In this document: piece after piece, positions 25,159-33,787 of the stretch
Numbering within the stretch: position 1 is the stretch's first letter
Layout: every line of letters starts with the position of its first letter
Assembly (NCBI GenBank): GCA_041661445.1
Contig: JBAZUK010000003.1
Span: 62,001-126,000, forward strand
Direction: 5' to 3'
Length of the DNA: 64,000 nt
Source: JBAZUK01 sp041661445
Lineage (GTDB): Bacteria > Chlamydiota > Chlamydiia > Chlamydiales > SM23-39
Program-made: the position numbers and the translations under genes
Notes under the pieces: generated by a model
Database searches by the model: none
What the model was told of the DNA's origin: nothing
The model's input: the letters and a program-made list of their open reading frames with translations, nothing else

Positions 25159-25241
25159 TGGGGGCGGGTTGATTTGAACAACCGTAGACCGAAGTCGAGG
25201 GATTTACAGTCCCTTGCAATTGGCCGCTATGCGACACCCCC
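25159..25241 (-). tRNA. tRNA-Tyr (GTA)
   Basis: 83 bases on the minus strand. The 7-bp acceptor stem is GGGGGTG/CGCCCCC with discriminator A. The anticodon loop reads CTGTAAA (anticodon GTA), there is a long variable arm as in class II tRNA-Tyr, and a GGTTCAAATC-type T-loop. CCA is not encoded. It lies seven bases from tRNA-Thr and is probably processed from the same transcript. Confidence 0.95.
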
Positions 25242-25248
25242 AATGATA

Positions 25249-25321
25249 TGCTGGCGAAAGGACTTGAACCCTCAACCATCCGATTACAAGTCGGGCGCTC
25301 TACCAGTTGAGCTACACCAGC
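25249..25321 (-). tRNA. tRNA-Thr (TGT)
   Basis: 73 bases on the minus strand. The acceptor stem is GCTGGTG/CGCCAGC with one G-T pair and discriminator A. The anticodon loop reads CTTGTAA (anticodon TGT), and the T-loop GGTTCAAGTCC is canonical. It is transcribed just ahead of tRNA-Tyr. Confidence 0.95.
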
Positions 25322-25372
25322 AAAAAAAGTTATTACTTTTATAACAAAAGTTATAGTTTTGACTCAAGAAAA

Positions 25373-25684
25373 TTAATTGATTTGTTGATTAGACACCTGA
25401 TTATTTTCCTGATTTGATAGATGATTCATAGAGATCTTATCTTTCTGGGGATTGAAATTTAACTGTGCGTTTATTTTTTTATGACTGTCCAAATTCGAGT
25501 CAGAATTAGCAGATGTATTTAACCCTACGATTTTTTTTTGAAAAAAGGACGAAATAATAGATGGGCTTTGAGTATCGATTTTTGTAGCCATGAATCTTTT
25601 TCCAATCATTTTTCTTTCACAGCATTTCTTAAATTTTTTTCCGGAACCGCAAACACAAGGGTCATTTCTTCCTGTCTTTTCCAT
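25373..25684 (-). CDS. Small SEC-C motif protein
   Basis: About 103 aa from the ATG at 25684, which has TGAGGA in the right position; the TTG at 25696 overlaps that site and is less likely. It opens with a SEC-C zinc-binding motif (GRNDPCVCGSGKKFKKCC), the C-x-C-x8-CC pattern found at the end of SecA and in small stand-alone proteins. The rest is low-complexity, rich in Ser, Asn and Gln, and not conserved-looking. The motif binds zinc and often contacts SecB or ribosomes; for stand-alone proteins the role is unclear. It lies just upstream of the tRNA-Thr/Tyr pair on the same strand. Confidence 0.8.
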   Translation of the reverse strand: MEKTGRNDPCVCGSGKKFKKCCERKMIGKRFMATKIDTQSPSIISSFFQKKIVGLNTSANSDSNLDSHKKINAQLNFNPQKDKISMNHLSNQENNQVSNQQIN

Positions 25685-25807
25685 TTTAATCCTCAATTAT
25701 TTCAAATTAATTGTTAAAAATTGTATCACATTTTTTATCTAAAGTCTAACAAATTAATATTGAAATAGTATAAAATAATTGCTCAAAATCTAATCAATTT
25801 TAAAAAA

Positions 25808-26554
25808 ATGTCGTTCAATATACCAGTTATTTCACATCCTTTTAAAGGCATTGGAAGAACAATCGAGAGCAAGGTTAGAAAAGCCCTAAAAGAGTTTTCT
25901 ATGCTTGAGAGTGCAAATTCTCTAGCCGTTGCTTTAAGCGGTGGAAAAGACAGCTTATGTTTATTATTTATGCTTAAAGCTGTAATCGGCAAGGGATTTA
26001 AAAATATAGATTTTTATGCCATCCATATTGATGGAGACTTTTCTTGCGGCGCATCCTATGATAAAAATTATTTAAATGAACTCTGCAAACAATATGATAT
26101 AAAATTTATTTCAAAGGAATTAAAGAATAATTCAGAAAAATTAGATTGTTATTCATGTTCAAGAAACAGAAGAAAACTGATCTTCGATACAGCAAGAGAG
26201 AATAACATTTCTACTATAGCCTTCGGCCATCATCAAGATGATAATGTTCAGACTCTTCTTTTAAATCTTTTTCATAAAGCAGAATTTGAAGGAATGATGC
26301 CAAAAATTAAGTTTAAAAGGTTCGGAGTTTCTATAATCAGACCATTAATATATGTAAATGAGCATGAAATAATTGAGTTTGCAAAACAAAATGATATTTT
26401 AAAAGTATTTTGTAAATGTCCGATTGGACAAAATTCAAAAAGAAAAACTGTAAAGAAAATTATTGAAGATATAAAATTAGATTTTCCTAATGTAAAATCC
26501 AATTTATCAAAAGCATCATTTGTTTATGGTTCAAAAAAAGCTTTATGTGAATAA
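25808..26554 (+). CDS. ttcA: tRNA 2-thiocytidine synthetase-like PP-loop ATPase
   Basis: 248 aa. PP-loop SGGKDS at residues 44-49. The cysteine pair CYSCSRNRRK and the later FCKCPIGQNS supply the CxxC and the third cysteine that bind the Fe-S cluster in TtcA. FGHHQDDNVQTLLLN is the family helix after the nucleotide site. TtcA adenylates and then thiolates C32 in the anticodon loop of a few tRNAs. It is shorter than the E. coli protein (about 310 aa) but closer to the compact TtcA-like group. It is divergent from the SEC-C gene and monocistronic. Confidence 0.88.
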   Translation: MSFNIPVISHPFKGIGRTIESKVRKALKEFSMLESANSLAVALSGGKDSLCLLFMLKAVIGKGFKNIDFYAIHIDGDFSCGASYDKNYLNELCKQYDIKFISKELKNNSEKLDCYSCSRNRRKLIFDTARENNISTIAFGHHQDDNVQTLLLNLFHKAEFEGMMPKIKFKRFGVSIIRPLIYVNEHEIIEFAKQNDILKVFCKCPIGQNSKRKTVKKIIEDIKLDFPNVKSNLSKASFVYGSKKALCE

Positions 26555-26602
26555 CTATTCTTACATTGAAAATTTAAAAATAATTAAATAGAATAATTAA
26601 TT

Positions 26603-28030
26603 ATGAAAATTTTAGAAACTTCTGTTTTTGTTATTTATTTCTCAGTTATAGTGTTAATAGCTTTCTTTTCTTACAGAAAGCAAAAATCAGATGTTACCTT
26701 TGTTTTAGGAAACCGCTCTTTAAACTTCTGGCTAACTGCCCTTTCAGCTCATGCATCTGATATGAGCAGCTGGTTGTTCATGGGATATCCTATGATAATT
26801 TTCGCAGCAGGCATTTTTAACGTCTGGGCTGCTATAGGATTAGTATTTTTTATGTATCTAAATTGGCAATTTATTGCTCCTAAAATAAGAAATGCTACGG
26901 AAAAAATGAACAATCTTACAATGTATGCTTATTTTGAGAGCAGATATCAAGATAAAACAAGATCGATAAGAATACTCTCGGCAATTATTTCATTTGTTTT
27001 TTATTTGTTTTATATATCATCAGGCCTGGTCGGGCTTGGCCTTCTTGTTGATTCATTGTTTGGATTTAGCTATACAACAGGCATCACACTTGGTTTATTA
27101 ATAGTTGTTTTTTATGTATATCTTGGAGGATATGTCACTGTTGCCTGGATAGATCTATTTCAAGGATTTTTCTTGCTGGCTGTTATTTTAACAATTCCGG
27201 TCATATTGATATCCAAAATCGGAGGATTTTCACCGATTATCGATTCAATGAGACTGCAAAATTTAACAACCTCATTATTCCCCTCTTTTAGCTTAAAAAC
27301 ATTTTTAGAAATAATTTTTATAGGAGCCGGATGGGGGCTAGGATATTTCGGACAACCCCATATAATAACAAAATTTATGGGAATTAAAAATGTGAATGAA
27401 ATTCCAAAAGCCAAATTTGTTGGAATATCATGGCAAGCGCTAGCTTTAGGCGGAGCCACTTTATTTGGGTTGCTCGGAATATATTTTTTCAACAATCAAA
27501 CAACAAATGGTCAGCTTATAGTTTTAGACATCGTTAAAAAAACTCTGGATCCTTTTTTCGCAGCCTTAATCTTATGTGCAATATTGGCAGCAACGACAAA
27601 TGTTATGGCAGCTCAAATTTTAGTAGTTGCTTCAAGTATTTCCGAAGATTTTTACAAAGGGATTTTTAATAAGCAGGCAACCCATCTTCAAACTCTTAAG
27701 GCTTCAAGAATTTCTGTAATTGCTATTGCAGTTATCGCATACATAATCAGTTATTTTAAGATCAGCACTATTTATCAGCTGGTATTATATTCGTGGTCTG
27801 GACTTGGATCAGCTTTCGGACCTTTACTGTTAGTCTCATTATATTATAAAAAGGCAAATAAAACCGGTGCCTTCATAGGAATATTGACCGGCGGTTTAAT
27901 TGCAGGTATCTGGCCTCTAGTAAACAATAAATTCAATATCGACGTTCCTCCGATGATCCCCGGATTCTGCATCAGCTTGATAGCAATTTATTTATGTTCA
28001 TTAATAAAAGAAAAAAAGGCAGTCATATGA
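26603..28030 (+). CDS. putP: Sodium/proline symporter family (SSF) transporter, PutP-like
   Basis: 475 aa with about 13 transmembrane helices. The family hallmarks are LGNRSLNFWLTALSAHASDM with SSWLFMGYP, then GGYVTVAWIDLFQGFFLLAV and the LYSWSGLGSAFGPLLLVSLY helix. SSF transporters bring solutes in with Na+; the SAHASDMSSW pattern is that of the proline branch. A host-dependent bacterium would use it to import proline. The stop overlaps the start of surE as ATGA, so they are co-translated. Substrate specificity is inferred from overall similarity. Confidence 0.87.
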   Translation: MKILETSVFVIYFSVIVLIAFFSYRKQKSDVTFVLGNRSLNFWLTALSAHASDMSSWLFMGYPMIIFAAGIFNVWAAIGLVFFMYLNWQFIAPKIRNATEKMNNLTMYAYFESRYQDKTRSIRILSAIISFVFYLFYISSGLVGLGLLVDSLFGFSYTTGITLGLLIVVFYVYLGGYVTVAWIDLFQGFFLLAVILTIPVILISKIGGFSPIIDSMRLQNLTTSLFPSFSLKTFLEIIFIGAGWGLGYFGQPHIITKFMGIKNVNEIPKAKFVGISWQALALGGATLFGLLGIYFFNNQTTNGQLIVLDIVKKTLDPFFAALILCAILAATTNVMAAQILVVASSISEDFYKGIFNKQATHLQTLKASRISVIAIAVIAYIISYFKISTIYQLVLYSWSGLGSAFGPLLLVSLYYKKANKTGAFIGILTGGLIAGIWPLVNNKFNIDVPPMIPGFCISLIAIYLCSLIKEKKAVI

Positions 28031-28830
28031 CAAAAAATTTTCCATCAAAAAAACCCTTTATATTAATTTCAAACGACGATGGTATCGAAGCACCTGGAAT
28101 AAAACATCTTTGGAATGCACTTCATGAAAATTATGATGTCGCAATAGTAGCTCCTCATAAAGAAAAATCCGGTTCTTCCCTTGCAACAACAATGTTAAAA
28201 CCATTACATATTTTCAAAGTAAATTGGGAAAAAGACACTCCTGCCTGGAAAGTAACGGGAACTCCTACAGATAGCATAAAACTTGCTCTTAGCGTCTTAT
28301 TAAAAAGAAAACCGGATCTTGTCGTTTCAGGAATAAACAAAGGATCTAATGCCGGAGGAAATGTGCTGTTCAGCGGAACCGTAGGGTGCGCTATTGAGTC
28401 TTCTTTTAGAAATATTCCTGCTATCGCATTTTCTTGTTATGACCTAATTGACCCTGCATATGACGTTGCAGAAAAATATGTTCCTTATATTGTTGATTAT
28501 TTCTTTAAACATCCCACTGCTTTAGGAACTCTTGTTAATGTTACATTTCCAAAAAAGGATCTGCCGATTAAAGGCTTTAAATTAGCAAGACAAGGACTTG
28601 GAAGATGGTTTGAAACTCCATCTGAAAGACAGCATCCTGAAGGTCATTATTATTATTGGCTGGGAGGAAGACTTGAAGACTCTCCTGAAAAGAAGAAAGA
28701 CTCAGATACACATCTTCTGAATGATGGCTATATAACAGCAGTACCTATAAAAGCTATAGAACTAACCGACCATGATTATTTTGAAAACAAAAAAAATGAT
28801 TTTGAAAAATATTTTCAAAATATTTCCTGA
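28027..28830 (+). CDS. surE: 5'/3'-nucleotidase SurE
   Basis: About 267 aa from the ATG at 28027, which overlaps the putP stop as ATGA; the upstream ATG at 27994 would overlap by 37 bases and add 11 basic residues. SNDDGIEAPGI carries the metal-binding Asp-Asp, and further family motifs are VVAPHKEKSGSS-like (here IVAPHKEKSGSSLATT), GTPTDSIKLAL and SGINKGSNAGGNVLFSGTVG. SurE dephosphorylates nucleoside monophosphates with a divalent metal and is linked to stationary-phase survival. The motifs are intact. Confidence 0.93.
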   Translation: MTKNFPSKKPFILISNDDGIEAPGIKHLWNALHENYDVAIVAPHKEKSGSSLATTMLKPLHIFKVNWEKDTPAWKVTGTPTDSIKLALSVLLKRKPDLVVSGINKGSNAGGNVLFSGTVGCAIESSFRNIPAIAFSCYDLIDPAYDVAEKYVPYIVDYFFKHPTALGTLVNVTFPKKDLPIKGFKLARQGLGRWFETPSERQHPEGHYYYWLGGRLEDSPEKKKDSDTHLLNDGYITAVPIKAIELTDHDYFENKKNDFEKYFQNIS

Positions 28831-29035
28831 GTAGAAACTAAAAATTTTATTTAATGAAAAGCATTCTTGGATGAAAAATTATATCATAATTGCACTGCGT
28901 TTTTTTAATTTTTGATTTAGTTATTCGCAAGAGACTATAGGTGTATTTAGAAAAAATCAGCTATCTCTATTGATAATTTGAAGAATTTTGTTGTAATAAA
29001 ACTTAAAATTAAAGTAAATTAGTAGTTCAATTGAA

Positions 29036-29108
29036 GGGCGTATAGCTCAGTTGGTAGAGCGCCTGCCTTACAAGCAGGTGGTCATAGGTTCGAGTCCTGT
29101 TGCGCCCA
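29036..29108 (+). tRNA. tRNA-Val (TAC)
   Basis: 73 bases. Acceptor GGGCGTA/TGCGCCC with discriminator A, D-arm TAGCTCAGTTGGTAGAGC, anticodon loop CTTACAA (anticodon TAC), T-arm GGTTCGAGTCC. CCA is not encoded. It is nine bases ahead of tRNA-Asp. Confidence 0.95.
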
Positions 29109-29117
29109 ACTACCAAA

Positions 29118-29191
29118 GCGGGAGTAGTTCAATTGGTTAGAGCACCGGCCTGTCACGTCGGAAGTTGCGGGTTCGAGCCCCGTCTCCCGCG
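29118..29191 (+). tRNA. tRNA-Asp (GTC)
   Basis: 74 bases. Acceptor GCGGGAG/CTCCCGC with discriminator G, D-arm TAGTTCAATTGGTTAGAGC, anticodon loop CTGTCAC (anticodon GTC), T-arm GGGTTCGAGCCCC. G as discriminator is normal for tRNA-Asp. Confidence 0.95.
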
Positions 29192-29227
29192 TTTTTATTA
29201 TTGTTTTTACTTTTTTTCAAATGTAAC

Positions 29228-30136
29228 ATGGCTATAAAAACGCAAATAAATTTCTGGAATTTCTTCGTTAATATTCTATACACAGCATTGGGAGCTTTTT
29301 TAGCTGCAATAGCTATCCGTATTTTCTTATTCCCCAATAATTTGATTGATGGCGGAGTTGTTGGAATATCTTTGATTTTTGCAAGAATTTTTGGTGATAG
29401 TTATCTTTCTTATTTTCTATTGCTCTTCAATATTCCTTTTATTTATCTGGCTTACAAACACATAAGAAAAACATTTGTAATTCATATGTTTATAGCAATT
29501 ATATTATTCGCAGCTTTTTTATCATTGCTGCAGAATCTTCCAATCTTTGATGGAGACTCATTGGAAGTAATTGTTATCGGAGGAGCTATCTTAGGAGCCG
29601 GCGCTGGATTTATTATTAAAAGCGGAGGCTGCACAGATGGAACTGAAATTTTAGCAATAATAATTAATCGCAAAAAAGGTTTTACTGTCGGTCAAATAAT
29701 ATTATCGATCAACATTGTAATTTTTACAATTTATGGCTGGATTTTTCAAGACTGGCATATAGCGCTAAAGTCATTAATGACATACATCGTCGCTTTTAAA
29801 ATGATAGATATCGTTATTGCAGGACTTGATGAAGTCAAAGCTGTTATGATAATGACTACCAAACCTAAAAAGATTCAGGATCTTATCATGAACCAGTTAG
29901 GCTTAGGCCTTACAATAATTCCGGGTATTGGCGGATTTTCTAAGGAAGATCGGGATATTTTGTTTATCATTGTTGAAAGATTAAACTTAGCTGAGCTCAA
30001 AGATCTTGTTTTAACAGAAGACCCTTCTGCATTTCTAACTATTCAAAATCTTCATGAAGTTGCATACGGAAGACAAATAGCAAAAGTTTCACAAAAGAAA
30101 ATATCAAATGGCAGGAAAAGAAGATTTTTTCTTTAA
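29228..30136 (+). CDS. YitT-family (DUF161/DUF2179) membrane protein
   Basis: About 302 aa from the ATG at 29228. An in-frame start at 29165 lies inside tRNA-Asp and is rejected. Five or six transmembrane helices come first, with the family motifs FLFPNNLIDGGVVGISLIFA and IKSGGCTDGTEILAIIINRK; a C-terminal cytoplasmic DUF2179 domain follows (about 210-295, with GLTIIPGIGGFSKEDRDILF). The YitT family is widespread and of unknown function. It may be co-transcribed with the tRNA pair immediately upstream. Confidence 0.9.
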   Translation: MAIKTQINFWNFFVNILYTALGAFLAAIAIRIFLFPNNLIDGGVVGISLIFARIFGDSYLSYFLLLFNIPFIYLAYKHIRKTFVIHMFIAIILFAAFLSLLQNLPIFDGDSLEVIVIGGAILGAGAGFIIKSGGCTDGTEILAIIINRKKGFTVGQIILSINIVIFTIYGWIFQDWHIALKSLMTYIVAFKMIDIVIAGLDEVKAVMIMTTKPKKIQDLIMNQLGLGLTIIPGIGGFSKEDRDILFIIVERLNLAELKDLVLTEDPSAFLTIQNLHEVAYGRQIAKVSQKKISNGRKRRFFL

Positions 30137-30145
30137 TATTTTAAT

Positions 30146-30679
30146 TTACTCAATTGAATAAATTCCTTTTAGACCTCTGAAATATTCTTTGTAGTCTAAT
30201 CCATATCCAACTACAAATTTATCTTCGACTTCGAATAAAAAAAGATCAGGCAAAACAATATTTTTTAATTTTTTTGAAGTCTTTTTAAATAATAAAACCA
30301 ATGTCTTTAAAGACGCGGGATTTTTTTTATTAATTTCATTCATAACCGCTGTTGTGGTATTTCCGGAATCAAAAATATCATCTATTAGCAAAACATGTTT
30401 AGACTTAATATCTAATTCATTTAATCCCTGTATCGATAGCTCTCCTCTTTTCGTCCCTTTGCTTCCATAACTAGAACAGGAAATAGCCTCGATATTGAAA
30501 GGAGTTTTCATTTCTCTTACAAGATCAGAAACAAATATAAAAGATCCTTTCAAAATCATTATTATTGTAATTTCTTTATTATTATATTCTTCATCAAGCT
30601 TCTGGGCTATTTGAAAAATTTTAGATTTTATTTCTTCTTGAGAAATAATAAGTTTAAATTTAGAAAAAACTTCTTTCAT
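30146..30679 (-). CDS. hpt: Hypoxanthine phosphoribosyltransferase
   Basis: 177 aa, typical length. The PRPP-binding motif HVLLIDDIFDSGNTTTAVM near residue 95 is diagnostic, with the N-terminal MILKGSFIFVSDLVREM and the C-terminal FVVGYGLDYKEYFRGLKGIY as in HGPRTases. It converts hypoxanthine or guanine plus PRPP to IMP or GMP, a purine salvage step useful to an intracellular bacterium. It is downstream of the accC gene on the same strand (72 bases apart), so it may be the tail of that operon, and it converges with the YitT gene. Confidence 0.93.
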   Translation of the reverse strand: MKEVFSKFKLIISQEEIKSKIFQIAQKLDEEYNNKEITIIMILKGSFIFVSDLVREMKTPFNIEAISCSSYGSKGTKRGELSIQGLNELDIKSKHVLLIDDIFDSGNTTTAVMNEINKKNPASLKTLVLLFKKTSKKLKNIVLPDLFLFEVEDKFVVGYGLDYKEYFRGLKGIYSIE

Positions 30680-30751
30680 AAAAAAAATAATGCAGTTTTA
30701 TATTCCTATATAAACTTTAAAATATAATTTTGCAAAATATAAAACAAAAAA

Positions 30752-32116
30752 CTATTTGGAAATTTTGAATTTACAACCTTTTAAAATGAGCTCATCAACA
30801 TAATTAAGCTTATAGCTATTGCCTTTAATGAAATTTTCATCATGTAGCATGTACAAATGAAAATCAATTGTTGATTTGACTCCCTGAATATGAAACTCCT
30901 TCAATGCTCTAATAGCTATTTGTATTGCTTCTTTCCTGTTTTTAGCTCTAACAATTAATTTGGCAATCATAGAGTCATAATTTGGGGGTATCGTATAACC
31001 GCTATAGCAGGCGCTATCTAGTCTAATATTCGGACCACCGGGAGGAATATAATATATTAATTTTCCAGGAGAAGGCGTAAAGTTGTTTGAAGGGTCTTCA
31101 GCATTGATTCTGAATTCAAAAACGTGTCCTTGAAAATTAATATCTTTTTGTCTAACAGAGAGTTTTTCGCCTTGAGCTATCTTGATTTGTTCTTTTATGA
31201 TATCCACACCTGACAGCTCTTCGGAAATAGTGTGCTCGACTTGGACACGTGTATTAACTTCCATGAAATAAAAATTTTCCTTTTCATCAACTAAAAATTC
31301 AATAGTTCCGCATGAATAATATTTAGCGGCTTTAGCTATGTCGATTGCTGCACTTGTTATTTTTTTTCGAAGACCTGCTGAAATAGCCGGAGATGGAGTT
31401 TCTTCAATTAGTTTTTGTCTTCTTCTTTGAATTGTGCAATCCCTTTCTCCTAGATGTATATAATTCCCATGTTTGTCACCAACAATCTGAACTTCAATAT
31501 GTCTCGGGTTTTGGATCATTTTTTCTAGATAAATATCTGAGTTGTTAAAACTTGCCTGAGCTTCTGTTTGGGCGGCAATGAATTTTTTTACAAAATCATC
31601 GGCAGATTCGGCAATTCTAATTCCCTTTCCCCCGCCTCCGGCAGATGCTTTAATAAAAACCGGAAAACCAATTTTTTTAGCTTCATTTAAAGCTTCAGAT
31701 ACATCTTTTACTATTCCTTTAGTTCCAGGAATTATAGGACATTTAGCCTTTTTCGCAATTTCTTTAGCTTTTGATTTATCGCCTAACATAGCTATTGCTT
31801 CATGAGATGGTCCAATAAAAATTAAACCGCAGCTCTCGCAAATCGATGCGAATTTAGCATTTTCAGATAAGAATCCATAGCCTGGATGTATTGCATCAGC
31901 CCCGGTTATCTCACAGGCAGCCAATATATTTGAAATCTTCAGATAAGACTTGGAAGAAGGCGCTTCTCCGATGCAGATTGCCTCATCAGCTAATAAAACA
32001 TGAAGAGCTTCAGCATCAGCTTGGGAATAAATAGCAACTGTCGCTATTCCAAGATCATGGCAGGCTCGAATAATTCTTACGGCTATTTCACCGCGATTAG
32101 CTATCAAAACTTTCAT
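30752..32116 (-). CDS. accC: Acetyl-CoA carboxylase, biotin carboxylase subunit
   Basis: 454 aa, full length. N-terminal KVLIANRGEIAVRIIRACHD, the ATP-grasp glycine loop KASAGGGGKGIRI, HLGERDCTIQRRRQKLIEET and FMEVNTRVQVEHTISEE are all canonical. It carboxylates the biotin on AccB with ATP and bicarbonate in the first step of fatty-acid synthesis. The start overlaps the accB stop as ATGA. The accB-accC pair downstream of efp and rpe matches the order in Chlamydia. Confidence 0.96.
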   Translation of the reverse strand: MKVLIANRGEIAVRIIRACHDLGIATVAIYSQADAEALHVLLADEAICIGEAPSSKSYLKISNILAACEITGADAIHPGYGFLSENAKFASICESCGLIFIGPSHEAIAMLGDKSKAKEIAKKAKCPIIPGTKGIVKDVSEALNEAKKIGFPVFIKASAGGGGKGIRIAESADDFVKKFIAAQTEAQASFNNSDIYLEKMIQNPRHIEVQIVGDKHGNYIHLGERDCTIQRRRQKLIEETPSPAISAGLRKKITSAAIDIAKAAKYYSCGTIEFLVDEKENFYFMEVNTRVQVEHTISEELSGVDIIKEQIKIAQGEKLSVRQKDINFQGHVFEFRINAEDPSNNFTPSPGKLIYYIPPGGPNIRLDSACYSGYTIPPNYDSMIAKLIVRAKNRKEAIQIAIRALKEFHIQGVKSTIDFHLYMLHDENFIKGNSYKLNYVDELILKGCKFKISK

Positions 32117-32550
32117 GGTTCAATTAAAAATAGTTTGGTTCCGAATTCTACAGGAGAAGCATTTTCAACTAAAACTTCTTTAATTTTACCCTTCTTGCCT
32201 GCTTTAATTTCATTCATTACTTTCATTGCCTCGATAATACATACTACCGTATTCTCATTCACCTTATCACCAACTTTTACAAAAGGCATTTGATCTGGCG
32301 CACTAGCATTATAAAAAGTCCCTACCATTGGAGATACGACATAGTTTTTTTCATCAACAGGAATTTCCTTTTTTACTTCCTCATCAGGAGCTTTTACTTT
32401 TTTCTCTCTTTCAATAGGATAAGCAGGAACATTCACTTCATGAGAATCTTTTTCAAGAGAAATTTCAAAATCGCCTTCTTTGATGTGTAATTTTTTTAAA
32501 TTACTCTCTTCCAGAAGAGCAACAACTTTTTTTATTAGATTTATTTCCAT
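32113..32550 (-). CDS. accB: Biotin carboxyl carrier protein of acetyl-CoA carboxylase
   Basis: 145 aa. An N-terminal helical part and a short charged linker (EKKVKAPDEEVKKEI) precede a C-terminal biotinyl domain (about 68-145) with VVCIIEAMKVMNEIKAGKKG; the lysine of EAMKVM is the biotinylation site. It carries the carboxyl group between AccC and the AccAD transferase. Seven bases separate it from efp, and it is translationally coupled to accC. Confidence 0.96.
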   Translation of the reverse strand: MEINLIKKVVALLEESNLKKLHIKEGDFEISLEKDSHEVNVPAYPIEREKKVKAPDEEVKKEIPVDEKNYVVSPMVGTFYNASAPDQMPFVKVGDKVNENTVVCIIEAMKVMNEIKAGKKGKIKEVLVENASPVEFGTKLFLIEP

Positions 32551-32557
32551 AAAAATC

Positions 32558-33115
32558 TTAAACCCTTTGAATAAATTGATTTAAACTTGTATCAATCTTA
32601 ATTATATCTCCTACTTCTATGAAAAGAGGGACTTCAACTTTAGCGCCTGTTTCTAAAACAGCTTCTTTAGTAGAATTAGATGCAGTCATCTTATCTTCGC
32701 TTGAAGGAGTTTTTATTACCATAAGTTCTAAAAACTGAGGCAATTCAATAGAAAATATTGAATCTCCATAAAATAAAGCTCTAACTCTTATCCCTTCTTT
32801 GAGGTAATTTATCTTATCAGCCAAAATATCTGCCGGAACCAAAACCTGTTCTAAACTCCCGATATCTAAAAAAAGATAATTTTTCCCTTCCAAATACAAA
32901 TACTCTAAAGTATGTTCTATCAGAGATACTTCTTGAATTTTTTGATCAATTTTAAAGTTTTTCTCGATAACTTCTTCTGTCATTAAATTTCTTAGTTTTG
33001 CTTTTATGAAAGGTGTTCCTTTCGCAAGACTTACTTTTGCACATGACTCAATTCGATAAATTTTTCCGTTTATGTTGATCGTCATTCCAGGAGACATTTG
33101 ATTGCTAGGTGGCAT
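32558..33115 (-). CDS. efp: Elongation factor P
   Basis: 185 aa, three beta-barrel domains. The loop that is post-translationally modified in EF-P reads SLAKGTPFIKAKLRNLMTEE with Lys at the tip position (KGTPF), so a modified-lysine type is possible, but no modification genes are visible here. Domain III (about 125-185) ends KIDTSLNQFIQRV, as in EF-P. It relieves ribosome stalling at polyproline. The position between rpe and accB matches one of the two efp copies of Chlamydia. Confidence 0.93.
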   Translation of the reverse strand: MPPSNQMSPGMTININGKIYRIESCAKVSLAKGTPFIKAKLRNLMTEEVIEKNFKIDQKIQEVSLIEHTLEYLYLEGKNYLFLDIGSLEQVLVPADILADKINYLKEGIRVRALFYGDSIFSIELPQFLELMVIKTPSSEDKMTASNSTKEAVLETGAKVEVPLFIEVGDIIKIDTSLNQFIQRV

Positions 33116-33133
33116 ATTTTTTTCCTTAGTTTT

Positions 33134-33787
33134 TTATCCTAAAATTTCTTTTAATTTTTTTAGGTTTTGAATTGTATAATCTACATTTTTATCTTTTTTA
33201 AAATTTTTACCCCTGCCCCATTTCATATGTATTGTTCTGCATCCAAGTTTTTTAGCCGGCAATAAATCAATATTAACCCGATCCCCGCATACATATGTTT
33301 TTTCTGGAGACATTTTAGTGTCGTTAAGTATTTTTTTATAATGATAACCTTTATTTTTACCTCTGACAACAACTATTTTACTAAATAATGATGGATCAAT
33401 TCCAGCTTTTTTAATCTTTGTTAACTGAAATTTCTTATCGCCTCTAGTAACTATAGCTAAAATATTGTTTTTAGATAAGTATTGTACCACTTGAATCGCA
33501 TTTTTTAATGTAAAAATTTTAATATCATCTATAGAAATTTTTTTCATGATATCTAAAGAAAGCTCATAAAATTTTTCTTCATTAATAGAATTTAAAAAAG
33601 ATTTTACAGTTTCTTTTGAACCGGAAGAGTTTTTATCAATTTCAAGTAATTTTTTATAAGAAGCGTCTTCATTATCAACTTTAAGACCATGTTCGATTAA
33701 AGACTGCAATGTTTTTTTTAAAACAAATGGAGTAATTGAATTTGTCGTATCAATTAATGTGTCATCTAAATCAAATATTATTAACAA
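33134..33787 (-). CDS. HAD-superfamily hydrolase
   Basis: 217 aa from a TTG start at 33787 that overlaps the yvcK end by 17 bases. Motif I is IIFDLDDTLIDT, motif II is IVTRGDK, and the C-terminal CGDRVNIDLLPAKKLGCRTI supplies motifs III/IV, followed by MKWGRGKNF. It is a haloacid-dehalogenase-type phosphatase with a helical cap; the W-G-R-G ending resembles pyrimidine nucleotidase / YjjG-like and sugar-phosphate phosphatases, but the substrate cannot be named. It is inserted, with yvcK, between rpe and efp. Confidence 0.88.
   Translation of the reverse strand: MLIIFDLDDTLIDTTNSITPFVLKKTLQSLIEHGLKVDNEDASYKKLLEIDKNSSGSKETVKSFLNSINEEKFYELSLDIMKKISIDDIKIFTLKNAIQVVQYLSKNNILAIVTRGDKKFQLTKIKKAGIDPSLFSKIVVVRGKNKGYHYKKILNDTKMSPEKTYVCGDRVNIDLLPAKKLGCRTIHMKWGRGKNFKKDKNVDYTIQNLKKLKEILG

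Noticed and set aside
27994..28026. Longer SurE start
   Set aside because: It adds 11 basic residues and overlaps putP by 37 bases; the ATG at 28027 forms a classic ATGA overlap and the family-like N-terminus.
29165..29227. Upstream in-frame start for the YitT gene
   Set aside because: It lies inside tRNA-Asp; the ATG at 29228 gives a normal family start.
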